A stretch of 64,000 bases of DNA. It comes from Lysinibacillus sphaericus (GTDB lineage: Bacteria > Bacillota > Bacilli > Bacillales_A > Planococcaceae). A program made the position numbers and the translations under genes. Below, piece by piece: positions 55,345 to 63,876 of the stretch. The stretch spans positions 1,240,001 to 1,304,000 of the forward strand of contig NZ_CP015224.1 of the NCBI RefSeq assembly GCF_001629735.1, in the 5' to 3' direction. The first letter of the stretch is position 1; every line of letters starts with the position of its first letter. The notes beneath the pieces were generated by a model. The model searched no databases. It was not told the DNA's origin and was given only the letters and a program-made list of their open reading frames with translations.

Positions 55345-55962
55345 ATGTTTATTCCAAAATATTATAAAATAACAGATATGAAAGAAATTAATGAATTTAT
55401 TAACATGAATTCATTTGCAACAATTGTAGCGATAAGTAAGGGGAGACCTATTGCATCTCATGTCCCATTGCTGCTTAATCAAGATCAGGATGACTATTAC
55501 CTCACGGGTCACTTAGCCTACGGCAATCCTTTATGGAAAGCTTTCGAGAATACGGATCAAATTTTAACTATATTTAATGGTCCACATGCTTATATTTCTT
55601 CGTCATGGTATGAGCAAGAAAATGTCCCCACATGGAATTATCAATCCGTTCATATTTATGGAAAAGCAAGTATGATAGATGGAACGGATTTAGAACAGGA
55701 CTTAACAAAATTACTTGAAAAATATGAAAAATTTCGTGAGAATCCTGTCTTATGGGAAAAGCTTTCTCCTATCATGTTACAAAAAGAAATAAAAGGAATA
55801 AAAGGATTTAAAATCAAAGTAGAAGAGGTTCAGGCTGCCTATAAATTAAGTCAAAATCGAAATAATACGGATTACGAAAATATTATAAAAGAGCTATATA
55901 AAGAAGGCGACCCACATGCTTTTGCAGTGGCTGAAGCAATGAAGAAAAACAGACATGACTAA
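55345..55962 (+). CDS. paiB: FMN-binding negative regulator, PaiB family
   Basis: The 205-aa product starts MFIPKYYKITDMKEINEF, the typical PaiB start, and has the flavin-reductase-like split-barrel pattern (HVPLLL, GHLAYGNPLWKAF, FNGPHAYISSSWY, VPTWNYQSVHIYGK). In B. subtilis PaiB acts with PaiA in repressing sporulation and protease genes, but here no paiA is adjacent. ATG 55345 was chosen for GGAGGGG just upstream; the longer frame from 55270 lacks one. Confidence 0.88.
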   Translation: MFIPKYYKITDMKEINEFINMNSFATIVAISKGRPIASHVPLLLNQDQDDYYLTGHLAYGNPLWKAFENTDQILTIFNGPHAYISSSWYEQENVPTWNYQSVHIYGKASMIDGTDLEQDLTKLLEKYEKFRENPVLWEKLSPIMLQKEIKGIKGFKIKVEEVQAAYKLSQNRNNTDYENIIKELYKEGDPHAFAVAEAMKKNRHD

Positions 55963-55965
55963 AAC

Positions 55966-56008
55966 AAAGGGCAGAAACGAGGTATTAAGAACGTTCCTGC
56001 CTTTAAAA
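55966..56008 (+). terminator. terminator of paiB
   Basis: AAAGGGCAGAAACG / CGTTCCTGCCTTT stem (one mismatch) directly after the stop codon. Confidence 0.75.
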
Positions 56009-56177
56009 TTACTTTTAATTAGTGATTTCATCGATTAATAATCAAAAAGGCTGTCCTATTAATTATTAAAATTATTTAGCTGATTTAAAAAACGGAGCCA
56101 TTGTATATTGAAAGCGACCTCATAAATTAATTTATATGTAGAATAGAGGTAAGATAAAGTGCAAAAGGGGTGTAAGT

Positions 56178-56414
56178 ATGTGGTGGAAACTTAAAAAAAT
56201 GATTGATGATGAACAACAAATTGTTTACAGGTATAGTCGCGAAAGTGATGAGTTGGATGGAGAAATTGCGTTTAATAGAGAAACTAATACGTTCCATTGC
56301 CTAAACTTAGCAAGTGGTGATACTGAAAGAGGAGTTGAACGGTTCTATCCGCATTTATGGAGAACAATTAGTAAAGAGAATGCGCCAGATGAACATTTTA
56401 TAGCAATTGGTTAA
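56178..56414 (+). CDS. hypothetical protein, 78 aa
   Basis: ATG 56178 follows AAAAGGGG. The product has an N-terminal WWKLKKMIDDEQQIVYRYSRES segment and a beta-rich centre (GEIAFNRETNTFHCLN). No membrane segment or known family. Confidence 0.5.
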   Translation: MWWKLKKMIDDEQQIVYRYSRESDELDGEIAFNRETNTFHCLNLASGDTERGVERFYPHLWRTISKENAPDEHFIAIG

Positions 56415-56806
56415 CAGTATTTAGAAAGAAGATAGAGTGAAAATAATCATTCTAATTTATTAAAAGCATCCTCTAATGATGAGCCACCTCATAAGTTTGC
56501 GACATAAATCTGGGGAGTATATAAATAAACAAACAAAACAAAGCAGTTCAATGATGGATGGACCTAATACTATAAGTGTAATTGCGTGTTCCTTTTAGAG
56601 AAACATCAGGTCATAGGTATTTGAATTCCCAGACAGTTGAGCTGTGAGCAATGAACATTAAAAAAAGGGTCCATTTTTAGTGGCGACCCTTTTATGGTAA
56701 ATGTAGTAATGGAAGTAGATAAGCATGTTATTTTAATTCGAAGAAGGAAGGTAATTGGGAGACTTTTTGTTATTGTCAACATAAGACGTTAAATTAATGA
56801 ACATCA
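56415..56806 (+). other. intergenic, no gene recognised
   Basis: It contains a terminator-like hairpin (AAAGGGTC / GACCCTTT, 56664-56694) without a gene directly before it. Otherwise AT-rich. Confidence 0.4.
56664..56694. terminator. hairpin terminator
   Basis: AAAGGGTC / GACCCTTT stem flanked by A-run and TTTT; it could act in both directions. Confidence 0.65.
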
Positions 56807-56899
56807 CTAGCGCCTTGTGCCGACAATCATTAAAAGTATGAATAGGACAATGATTAGTGCGAATGATAAATTATCATGTTTGCCATAGTTGGTACCCAT
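56807..56899 (-). CDS. YjcZ family sporulation peptide, 30 aa
   Basis: ATG 56899 follows GGGGAGGGA. The peptide (NLSFALIIVLFILLMIVG core) matches the single-span FALIVVLFILLIIVG consensus of the YjcZ-type sporulation peptides of Bacillaceae, with a polar N-terminus containing G and H/N residues. It is probably made during sporulation and membrane-inserted. Function unknown. Confidence 0.75.
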   Translation of the reverse strand: MGTNYGKHDNLSFALIIVLFILLMIVGTRR

Positions 56900-57285
56900 A
56901 ATAAATCCCTCCCCTCTATCATCTAGAATATGTAAAGCTAGAGATGGGAGAGATGCTATTCATCTAATATCAATCCCTTTTTTTGAAAAAATTAGTCATG
57001 ATAGTATGTTGACTAGGATCGTATGTATGTTAAGTAAATAGAAGATTGCTGAAATCGGTCGCTTAGTGCTGGAATATGAATCGATTATGTCAATTTCTGC
57101 GCTTACCCGGGAAATTTTTTTCTTATTTCCTAGGGAAGGAACCTAATACATAAGGGAAATATACATCATTAGATGTTGAAATAGTGGCGGATAAACAAAT
57201 TACCGAGGAAATAAGACTGTACATGGAGCCTAATCTTATAGGGATATGATTGCTAACATAAAGGCAACATTCATTCAAAAAGGGA
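56900..57285 (+). other. intergenic, gene debris
   Basis: No intact gene. A coding-like fragment (DVEIVADKQITEEIRLYMEPNL, about 57172-57240) could belong to a lost gene; unidentified. Confidence 0.35.
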
Positions 57286-57640
57286 AATATACCTGTTATA
57301 GTTGATGCTTTGATAGATAAAAAGTTTGGTGAAAATAGAGCCAGCATAGTGATTCATAAAGATTTAAACGAAGAGTTTATATGGAAATCTGCTACTGAAG
57401 TTTGTTACTCAGAAACAGCATTTATTAAGTAAATTGACAATCAAACGCCTACTTCACAGGTTGAACGTTGTGGGCATACTACTATTGTATCCATCAAAGC
57501 TTTACTGGAAAGTGTCCCTAATGAATATAATACTACCTTTTTTTGTATACACTTGCGGGCACACTTTCTGTTGAAATCAATCCATCATTTATAATAATGA
57601 AACGCAAGCACTTGTCTGTGGATATCATGCTAGCATTAAA
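57286..57640 (+). pseudogene. PhzF family isomerase-like protein, decayed
   Basis: Translation in pieces gives IPVIVDALIDKKFGENRASIVIHKDLNEEFIWKSATEV...YSETAFI, then VERCGHTTIVSIKALLESV and TLSVEINPSF. These match the PhzF family signature: V.VDAF...FGGNPA, ..YSETAFI and CGHAT. Stops and shifts interrupt it, and the C-terminal half is missing. PhzF-like enzymes are epimerase/isomerases of unknown substrate in most Bacillaceae. Confidence 0.75.
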
Positions 57641-57839
57641 AATAAAGAATAGCTGGTTCGCAGAGTATTGATAGCTGGATGTAATTATATTGATGTTAAA
57701 AGGTGAACTACATTAAGCACAAGGCTTTGGAGATATGAATTACATGAGTGTTATTTGAAATGAAAGGATTGTACATCTCTATAATTTTCTTTGAAAATCT
57801 CGCATTTATGTTAAAATGATACAAAATAAAGGGGGGCAT

Positions 57840-58853
57840 ATGATGAAATATCCATTATTAAAAGAGGGCATCACCATTGGAGTGACAGCACCTTCCTCTG
57901 GTGTTCCCGTTGAACTTCATGATTTATTGAAAACAGCCTGTATGCGTATGGAAAATAAAGGGTATAAGGTTGTTTGTGGAGAAACTGCTTGGACTCAGGA
58001 TAAGGCAAAATCTGCCCCTGCTATAAAACGAGCAGAAGAGTTTAATAATATGATGTCTAATGATGAGATCGACATCATTATTCCACCATGGGGTGGGGAG
58101 CTTCTTATTGAAATGCTGGAATATATTGACTTCTCCAATATTCAAACTAAATGGATATTAGGGTACTCAGATGTTAGTCTTTTATTGTTGGCAATGACTT
58201 TAACAACTGGTATCGCTACCGCACATGGTACGAACTTAGTAGATTTAAGAGGAGAGTATTCTGATGATACAACCGCTATGTGGCAGTCAGTTTTATCCTT
58301 AAAAAAGGGGGAATCCATACTACAGCATTCGTCCAATCAATATCAAAAGGAATGGCAGTTTGATAACCCCACGCCTTATGTTTTTAATTTTACCGAAAAA
58401 ACGAGATGGCAAACTACATCAGATCATAGGGTGAACATACAAGGGCGGCTACTTGGTGGATGTATCGATACCATCAGACATCTAATTGGAACGAAATTCG
58501 GTAATGTTCAAAGCTTTCAAGAAACGCATATACAAGGTGAATCTATTGTATGGTTCTTTGAAAACTGTGAATTATTCACAACTGATTTACGCAGATCTCT
58601 TGTACAAATGAAATTAGCTGGATGGTTTACTAATTGTTCAGGTATGATGTTTGGTAGAAGTGCTGCTAATACATCGGTTGGAAATTACACAATTGAAGAT
58701 GTGTATCAAGAACTTTCGAAAGAACTACAAATTCCTATTATCTATGACATGGACTGTGGTCATGTGCCACCACAAATCACTTTGATTAACGGAGCTTATG
58801 CAGAAATAGATTCATATAATGGTAAAGGCACCATTTACCAACACTTTATATAA
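57840..58853 (+). CDS. S66 peptidase (LD-carboxypeptidase/MccF-like)
   Basis: The 337-aa product has the S66 serine-peptidase catalytic set: nucleophile S110 in GYSDVS, glutamate in WFFENCE (about 236) and histidine in DCGHVPPQ (about 312). The S66 family includes LD-carboxypeptidases acting on murein tetrapeptides and MccF, which confers microcin C self-immunity by cleaving its amide bond. The length and motifs resemble the MccF-like branch. No signal peptide. ATG 57840 follows AAAGGGGGG. Single gene with a terminator. Confidence 0.85.
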   Translation: MMKYPLLKEGITIGVTAPSSGVPVELHDLLKTACMRMENKGYKVVCGETAWTQDKAKSAPAIKRAEEFNNMMSNDEIDIIIPPWGGELLIEMLEYIDFSNIQTKWILGYSDVSLLLLAMTLTTGIATAHGTNLVDLRGEYSDDTTAMWQSVLSLKKGESILQHSSNQYQKEWQFDNPTPYVFNFTEKTRWQTTSDHRVNIQGRLLGGCIDTIRHLIGTKFGNVQSFQETHIQGESIVWFFENCELFTTDLRRSLVQMKLAGWFTNCSGMMFGRSAANTSVGNYTIEDVYQELSKELQIPIIYDMDCGHVPPQITLINGAYAEIDSYNGKGTIYQHFI

Positions 58854-58867
58854 GATTTCCTCAGTGT

Positions 58868-58902
58868 ACAAACACCCTCTAAAAGAGTAGAGGGTGTTTG
58901 TA
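58868..58902. terminator. terminator between convergent genes
   Basis: ACAAACACCCTCT / AGAGGGTGTTTGT perfect 13-bp stem between the S66 gene and the convergent 113-aa gene. The T-run on the plus side is weak. Confidence 0.65.
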
Positions 58903-58914
58903 TGGTTATGGTGC

Positions 58915-59256
58915 TTAGATGGAATTACGATAAGCTTTTTGTGTGGAGATGTACGTTGATTTTGATAATATATTTTGGAGATTATGTTTCCCTAATGGAC
59001 CTAATTTATTTATACTAGAGCCCAACAAACCATCCTTAGCCGCATTTTTAAGTGTTTCAATTTGTTTTGTTGTGAGTTTAGAGGTTTTGCTGCCTTCAAT
59101 AATTTTATTGACATTATTGATTCTCTCTTTCTCTTTAGAAGTACGGTTAATGTCGTTATTGTTTTGGTTGTTTTGTTTTTGTTGTGTGAGACCATATTTA
59201 TAAGATCTGCGAGTCATTAAATATTGCATAGTTGCTGAATTTCTCGATGTCATCAT
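58915..59256 (-). CDS. hypothetical protein, 113 aa
   Basis: ATG 59256 follows AGGAAGGTGG; an earlier in-frame start at 59325 has no ribosome site. The product is very basic and Asn/Gln/Lys-rich (NNQNNNDINRTSKEKERINN), with a C-terminal helical part (LKNAAKDGLLGSSINKLGPL). No recognised family. It resembles small spore or nucleic-acid-binding proteins only in composition. Confidence 0.5.
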   Translation of the reverse strand: MMTSRNSATMQYLMTRRSYKYGLTQQKQNNQNNNDINRTSKEKERINNVNKIIEGSKTSKLTTKQIETLKNAAKDGLLGSSINKLGPLGKHNLQNILSKSTYISTQKAYRNSI

Positions 59257-59363
59257 AAAATGTTTCCACCTTCCTAATTTTTTAGTATTTACCATACATA
59301 TCCTATTATCGTCCAAAACTCTCATTACATTAGCTTCAAAATTAAATTATGGAGAAGATGAAG

Positions 59364-60218
59364 ATGAAAATTAACTTAGCACAGATGAATTTAAAAAAAC
59401 TACCTGTTGTAGAGGAATCTCAAATAAAAGAAATAAAGGAATTAAATCTTTTTGATAACGACTTAAGAAAAATACCTACAGAAATATTTGATATGACGAG
59501 TATGGAAATACTGAATATTTCAGTCAATAAAATTAACAAATTGCCAGCAGAAATCACGAACTTAAAGAATCTGAGAATGTTAGATGCAGGGCATAATCAT
59601 ATTGACCTCATTCCTCCTGAAATTGGTCATTTAGTGAATATGGAGGACTATTTGTATTTTCATAATAATCAATTGCAATCGATTCCTCCAGAAATCGGCC
59701 AGCTAACAAAAGTAAGATATTTAAACGTAAGTGATAATTTGTTGAGTGAACTACCAGAGGAAATAGGGAATTTAAATAAACTGGTAGAACTGCGAATAAT
59801 GAATAATCGATTAACGGAGTTGCCAGAAGGTTTGAGTAGATTAACGAATTTAAGAGAATTACATTTGAAAAAAAATAAAATAACTATATTGCCTGAAAAG
59901 ATCGGAGAACTAGCATTATTACGGGTTTTAGATTTAGAAGACAATCAATTACAGAAAATGCCTGATTCCTTACACAAATGTTTAACATTAAGACGGTTAA
60001 ATGTAAGACATAATAAATTAAGTACGTTACCTGAATCGATAGGTCATTTGAAAAATCTATTGGAATTAGATGTAAGAAGTAATGATTTAAAGGAATTACC
60101 GGAGTCATTATTGGCAATGGAAAGCTTAGAACGACTAGATTTAAGGTGGAATCATGAATTAAAGATCCCAATCTGGTTAGATGAATTAGAGGCAAGAGGC
60201 TGTATCGTTTATTTGTAG
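59364..60218 (+). CDS. leucine-rich repeat protein
   Basis: The 284-aa product is built of about eleven 23-residue leucine-rich repeats of the bacterial LPxxI type (LPEEIGNLNKLVELRIMNNRL style) from residue 18 to 270. There is no signal peptide or membrane anchor, so it is probably a cytoplasmic protein-binding scaffold. Its partner is unknown. ATG 59364 was preferred because GGAG lies nine bases upstream; ATG 59349 overlaps that site. It diverges from the gene at 58915-59256. Confidence 0.8.
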   Translation: MKINLAQMNLKKLPVVEESQIKEIKELNLFDNDLRKIPTEIFDMTSMEILNISVNKINKLPAEITNLKNLRMLDAGHNHIDLIPPEIGHLVNMEDYLYFHNNQLQSIPPEIGQLTKVRYLNVSDNLLSELPEEIGNLNKLVELRIMNNRLTELPEGLSRLTNLRELHLKKNKITILPEKIGELALLRVLDLEDNQLQKMPDSLHKCLTLRRLNVRHNKLSTLPESIGHLKNLLELDVRSNDLKELPESLLAMESLERLDLRWNHELKIPIWLDELEARGCIVYL

Positions 60219-60239
60219 AAGGGGGATAGTTCGATTTCC

Positions 60240-60458
60240 GTGAATGCTGCTCTTGAACTTTTAACAACTGTTGTCTTTATTGTGATCATAAGTAATCCGA
60301 ATGTAATGAACCAAGAGTTTATAACTCATATGAGTAAATTATTTACCACAACAACGAAGCAATTTGAAATATGGGTAGTTAGTGGGGGAAACATCATATT
60401 TATTTTATCTGTAGCCATCAATATATTTGATGGATTCCGTAAGGCTCGAATCTGTTAA
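60240..60458 (+). CDS. possible small membrane protein, 72 aa
   Basis: A GTG at 60240 opens a frame with two hydrophobic segments (about 5-20 and 45-62). The ribosome site GGGGG is rather far upstream. It could be a fragment of a longer transporter. Unrecognised. Confidence 0.3.
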   Translation: MNAALELLTTVVFIVIISNPNVMNQEFITHMSKLFTTTTKQFEIWVVSGGNIIFILSVAINIFDGFRKARIC

Positions 60459-60673
60459 TTCTTTTTTCTATCTTCCATCACTACATCTAGCTTCAATCAT
60501 TTTAGCTAGTCCAAAAAAGAACATATTGACCAATACGAACGTTGAATAAGATAGCTTCCATCTATTTTTTGTATGCCAGCTCATGTTATAATGAGGAGCT
60601 TAAGTTAATTAAGACCTTGAACGGATGCCAAGAAAAGCCTCCGCAGAACGAGACAGTATGGAGGTGTAAGAAA

Positions 60674-60883
60674 ATGAATAAACGTTGGACGATTGGTAAA
60701 ATTAAAGAATTTGTTGAGAACAATTCGGAAAGTAAGTTGCTAACGACAGAATATCACGGATTTTCTCAAAAGTTACTATTCAAATGTGCATGTGGAAGTA
60801 ACTTTGAAAAAACATTTACTAAATTTAAAAATAAACATCAACGAAAATGTGATGTATGCCAGCCACCAAAAGAGTCACGCTAA
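60674..60883 (+). CDS. small zinc-ribbon-like protein, 69 aa
   Basis: ATG 60674 follows GGAGGTG. The basic product has CxC near residue 38-40 (FKCACGSNFEK) and CxxC near 60 (KCDVCQPP), which can form a four-cysteine zinc site. Zinc-ribbon proteins of this size usually bind nucleic acid or act as adaptor domains. Family not named. Confidence 0.6.
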   Translation: MNKRWTIGKIKEFVENNSESKLLTTEYHGFSQKLLFKCACGSNFEKTFTKFKNKHQRKCDVCQPPKESR

Positions 60884-60951
60884 ACGTAGTGTCGATACTT
60901 AATAAAGCTTTATGTGACCTATAGTATAATAATTTTATATGAGTTTGATTT

Positions 60952-60997
60952 AAATCACCTTCCTCCTATAGTTCCTTTATAGAGGAGGTGATTTTTT
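60952..60997 (+). terminator. strong terminator
   Basis: AAATCACCTTCCTCCTATAG pairs with the following TATAGAGGAGGTGATTT arm, ending in TTTTTT. The right arm contains a perfect ribosome-site sequence (GAGGAGGTGA), which precedes a 23-codon GTG frame (61000-61071) that is probably accidental. Confidence 0.8.
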
Positions 60998-61074
60998 GTG
61001 TCTGAAATTATTTCTGAAGTTTTTCCAGGCAGGATGTGGGAGAGGAATACAAGAGTCAAATTGCGCTAGTCATT

Positions 61075-61112
61075 AAAAAGGCAGAAATGTTGCCTACACA
61101 ACATTCCCGCCC
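61075..61112 (-). terminator. terminator of EF-G-binding protein gene
   Basis: On the minus strand GGCGGGAATGTTG / CAACATTTCTGCC stem followed by TTTTT, about 10 bases after the stop codon. Confidence 0.8.
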
Positions 61113-61121
61113 TTGTTTCAA

Positions 61122-61775
61122 TTATTTATGGGTTATTCGTTGGAAAAATTCGCGCGTTCTATTCATATCTGATACATGCTCATTACATGTTTGGCTATCT
61201 GCACAAATATAATTACTATGGTTAGTAAATGTACCCACTACTTGCCCTTTAATGGAAGTCGTAAATAAGCCAACATCTGAATGACGATTACAGATGGCGC
61301 AAATACCGCGAACAGTAATGTTGGAAAATATACCTTTAATCCCTTGTAGTTTGTCGTCTTGTTCGAGGACAACGTATTTTCGATGTGTCCCAACATCATC
61401 CCATGCTAGGTAACAAATTTGTTGAAAATCAAGTTCATCTAAATTAGGTAGCTTCAGCTTTTTTTCCTTTTTAAACAATGATTTGAGCGTACTAGCTGTC
61501 ACTGGCTTAAACGGTATGACATAGGCCTTTAACTGCTCTAACAAGGCATCGCCCTGCGCACGATCTGTGACGGTGAAAAGTTGTTCAACAAGCTGTGTTT
61601 CCTCAGTGGATAACTCTAATTTGGTAGTAATTTCCGTTTCGACAAGCCCCCGTACTGCAAGAATGACACTTTTGTCCTTCGTTGTGGTAAGGGCATGTAA
61701 AATTTTACTTAATTGCTGTTCCAGTAAGTGATAGTTTGCGACCGTTAAGAACGGCTGAATAGTTTGTTTTTCCAT
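61122..61775 (-). CDS. FusB/FusC family EF-G-binding protein
   Basis: The 217-aa product has the FusB layout: an N-terminal helical bundle and a C-terminal treble-clef-type zinc-binding domain with CAICNRHSDVGLF (about 155-168) and CADSQTCNEH (about 192-201). FusB-type proteins bind elongation factor G and help release it from ribosomes stalled by fusidic acid; the intrinsic chromosomal homologues of Bacillaceae may have housekeeping roles. ATG 61775 follows AGGAGAGAT. Confidence 0.85.
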   Translation of the reverse strand: MEKQTIQPFLTVANYHLLEQQLSKILHALTTTKDKSVILAVRGLVETEITTKLELSTEETQLVEQLFTVTDRAQGDALLEQLKAYVIPFKPVTASTLKSLFKKEKKLKLPNLDELDFQQICYLAWDDVGTHRKYVVLEQDDKLQGIKGIFSNITVRGICAICNRHSDVGLFTTSIKGQVVGTFTNHSNYICADSQTCNEHVSDMNRTREFFQRITHK

Positions 61776-62172
61776 TTGAAATCTCTCCTGTTGTATAGGC
61801 TAATTTTAAAAGCATTTGGCCTAAGAGATCATTCAATTTCTGTTATGGATATAACTTCATTTAGACCTCTTGGACCTCAGAAGCCGTTCTAGAGCATGCA
61901 TTACAAGTGAATGCGGACATTTCGATCCCTCCCTTAAGGATTTTGATTTATATAAGTTTTTTATTTTTAGTCTAACAAGTGAATTATCTTGATTTTTTAA
62001 TTTTATCAAATGTTACGCTTGATTTTCAATAGTCAAATGACCAGTGAAGTGGTGGTAAGTATTTAAACATATATGACCCAATTGCCTTTGAAACTTACTT
62101 CATTAACATATTATGCTCATAATCTATATAACAGCCCGTTGGATTTGAAGTCTAGAGCTTCTTAAGAGAAAT
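61776..62172. other. intergenic with one tiny candidate gene
   Basis: Apart from the 19-codon frame at 61860-61919, AT-rich sequence with no gene seen. Confidence 0.4.
61860..61919 (-). CDS. possible 19-aa Cys-containing peptide
   Basis: ATG 61919 follows AAGGGAGGGA. The peptide MSAFTCNACSRTASEVQEV has one CxxC. It may be a remnant of a small zinc-ribbon gene or a leader peptide; only the strong ribosome site supports it. Confidence 0.3.
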
Positions 62173-62460
62173 TTAGGATTGTTTGCTTATTTTTAATAAA
62201 CTAATTATGTTTCTACCATAAAAAAGAATAAAGTAAATAAGTGTAACATCTATAAAGAAATAAAGTATATTAAATTGAATTGAAGTAATACCGTTTTTGG
62301 TAAATAAAGAAAATACAGATGATAACTCATTCTCACCGATGTAACTTATAAATTGAAAAGGGGCTCCAAATTTATTGGTACCATAAGATACAAAGAAAAT
62401 GGACAATAAGGTCATGATAATGCTAATCCATAATAACCCCTTTTTATTTGTAACTTGCAT
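62173..62460 (-). CDS. small membrane protein, 95 aa
   Basis: ATG 62460 follows AAGGAGGTGG, a perfect ribosome site. The product has two membrane helices (about 9-27 and 65-85) joined by a loop of 35 residues containing NKFGAPFQFISYIGENELSS. Unrecognised family; the strong start supports a real gene. Confidence 0.6.
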   Translation of the reverse strand: MQVTNKKGLLWISIIMTLLSIFFVSYGTNKFGAPFQFISYIGENELSSVFSLFTKNGITSIQFNILYFFIDVTLIYFILFYGRNIISLLKISKQS

Positions 62461-62606
62461 TTAGCCACCTCCTTTTTATAGTTTCACCACCTAATAATTA
62501 TAACTTGAAAAATTAGAATGTGGTATTTTTTGGGAATATTAATTGGAGTATTTTCCAATAAATCTTATTTTTATATGTGTAATTCAAGTTAATAGAAGGA
62601 AAATGA

Positions 62607-62971
62607 GAATGGTAACATTATTAGTAGCAGTAGGGTCATTTTCAGTATAAGTTTTACATCCGCACAGAGTGTTAAAGCGCAGGAGCCAGTAATACAGGAA
62701 GAAGTATGCACAGCAGAACAGGGGCTTAGAGAAACTCAACAAAAGTATAATAATATTGAAGAAAACTAATATCGTAGCTGATATTTATGGAGTAAGTGCT
62801 TGGACATGGACTCAATCAGGAAAAGGAAAATCAACAATAAGTAACACACCAAGTGCATCTTCTGCAACGATTGAAACAGACGGATTTTACACTTTAGGTG
62901 TAACTTTAAATGGATTTACCATTGGAGCGAAATTACCAGGTACTATTAAGAGAACTTATGATTTATCATAA
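62607..62971 (+). pseudogene. secreted protein, frameshifted
   Basis: A signal-peptide-like sequence starts near 62607 (MVTLLVAV) but the frame shifts around 62635. The next part (SFTSAQSVKAQEPVIQEEVC...QQKYNNIEEN) reads in another frame, and from about 62756 a third frame encodes NIVADIYGVSAWTWTQSG...IGAKLPGTIKRTYDLS. Joined, it is a secreted protein of about 120 residues with a beta-rich C-terminus. Family not recognised. A strong terminator follows. Confidence 0.6.
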
Positions 62972-62993
62972 ATTTTAAAAGTTTATGTAATAG

Positions 62994-63035
62994 AAAGCCC
63001 AGACCTTCCATTAAATTTATGGTCTGGGCTTTTCC
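62994..63035 (+). terminator. strong terminator
   Basis: AAAGCCCAGACC / GGTCTGGGCTTTT stem-loop after the broken secreted-protein gene. Confidence 0.85.
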
Positions 63036-63163
63036 TGTTTTCATTAAATTATAATAATATTGACCCTTATCATATGGCAAATGGCATTATTTATTTTCTG
63101 AATTGTTCGGTAAATAAATGATTGCTATAATGGAATGAATTGGTTTATAAAGGAGGAATTGTG

Positions 63164-63220
63164 ATGACACAGAAAATGAATCGTCAACGAAACAATGCTT
63201 GGAGAATTTATTCAATTTAG
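63164..63220 (+). CDS. possible 18-aa leader peptide before the methyltransferase
   Basis: ATG 63164 follows AGGAGGAATTG. The 18-codon frame ends nine bases before the methyltransferase ATG. The peptide (MTQKMNRQRNNAWRIYSI) has no membrane segment. It may be a translated leader coupled to the next gene or the start of that gene disrupted by a frameshift. Confidence 0.35.
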   Translation: MTQKMNRQRNNAWRIYSI

Positions 63221-63228
63221 GAGGCACT

Positions 63229-63876
63229 ATGCTATTAAATCAACAAGGTTTTGATCTATGGGCGGATGGTTATGATCAAACCGTTCAACTTAGTGAGGAA
63301 AATCAGCAATACCCATTTGCAGGCTATAAAGATATTTTAAATAAAATTTTTAATGAGGTGATGCAAGTCCCAGCTTCGACTGTATTAGATATTGGCTTTG
63401 GGACAGGTGTTTTAACAGCTAAGCTTTATGACCATGGGCACATGATCTATGGTCTTGATTTTTCTTCGAAGATGATGGCTATTGCACAGGCAAAAATGCC
63501 ACAGGCTAACTTAATCGAATGGGATTTATCGAAGGGTCTACCTGTAACATTGATGAACTATCAATATGATGCAATTGTTAGTACGTATGCCCTACACCAT
63601 TTTACTGATGAGCAGAAGGTTACGTATATTACACAATTATTACAGCAACTAACACCCGATGGTAAAATTTTAATTGGCGATGTTGCCTTTCAAACAAGAG
63701 AGCAGCTAGAACAGTGCCGTCAGGATAGTAAAGGCTATTGGGATGATGATGAGTTTTATTTTGTTCATGAGGAGTTAAAAACTAGGTTGGAGAATTGCTG
63801 TCAGCTACAATTTTACCCAATCTCCCATTGTGGTGGTGTTTTTGTCATATCGAACTATACAGAGGTAGAGAGATAA
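63229..63876 (+). CDS. class I SAM-dependent methyltransferase
   Basis: The 215-aa product has the class I methyltransferase motifs: motif I VLDIGFGTGVLTAKL (about 56-70), acidic GLDFSSKMM (about 79), motif II-like AIVSTYALHHF and the LLQQLTPDGKILIGD strand. ATG 63229 follows TTAGGAGG. It resembles the YrrT/YodH-like group that methylates small molecules. The next gene starts at the base after its stop, so the two form an operon. Confidence 0.85.
   Translation: MLLNQQGFDLWADGYDQTVQLSEENQQYPFAGYKDILNKIFNEVMQVPASTVLDIGFGTGVLTAKLYDHGHMIYGLDFSSKMMAIAQAKMPQANLIEWDLSKGLPVTLMNYQYDAIVSTYALHHFTDEQKVTYITQLLQQLTPDGKILIGDVAFQTREQLEQCRQDSKGYWDDDEFYFVHEELKTRLENCCQLQFYPISHCGGVFVISNYTEVER

Noticed and set aside
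61000-61071. 23-codon GTG frame after GAGGAGGTGA
   Set aside because: The ribosome-site-like sequence is the right arm of a terminator, so translation is unlikely.
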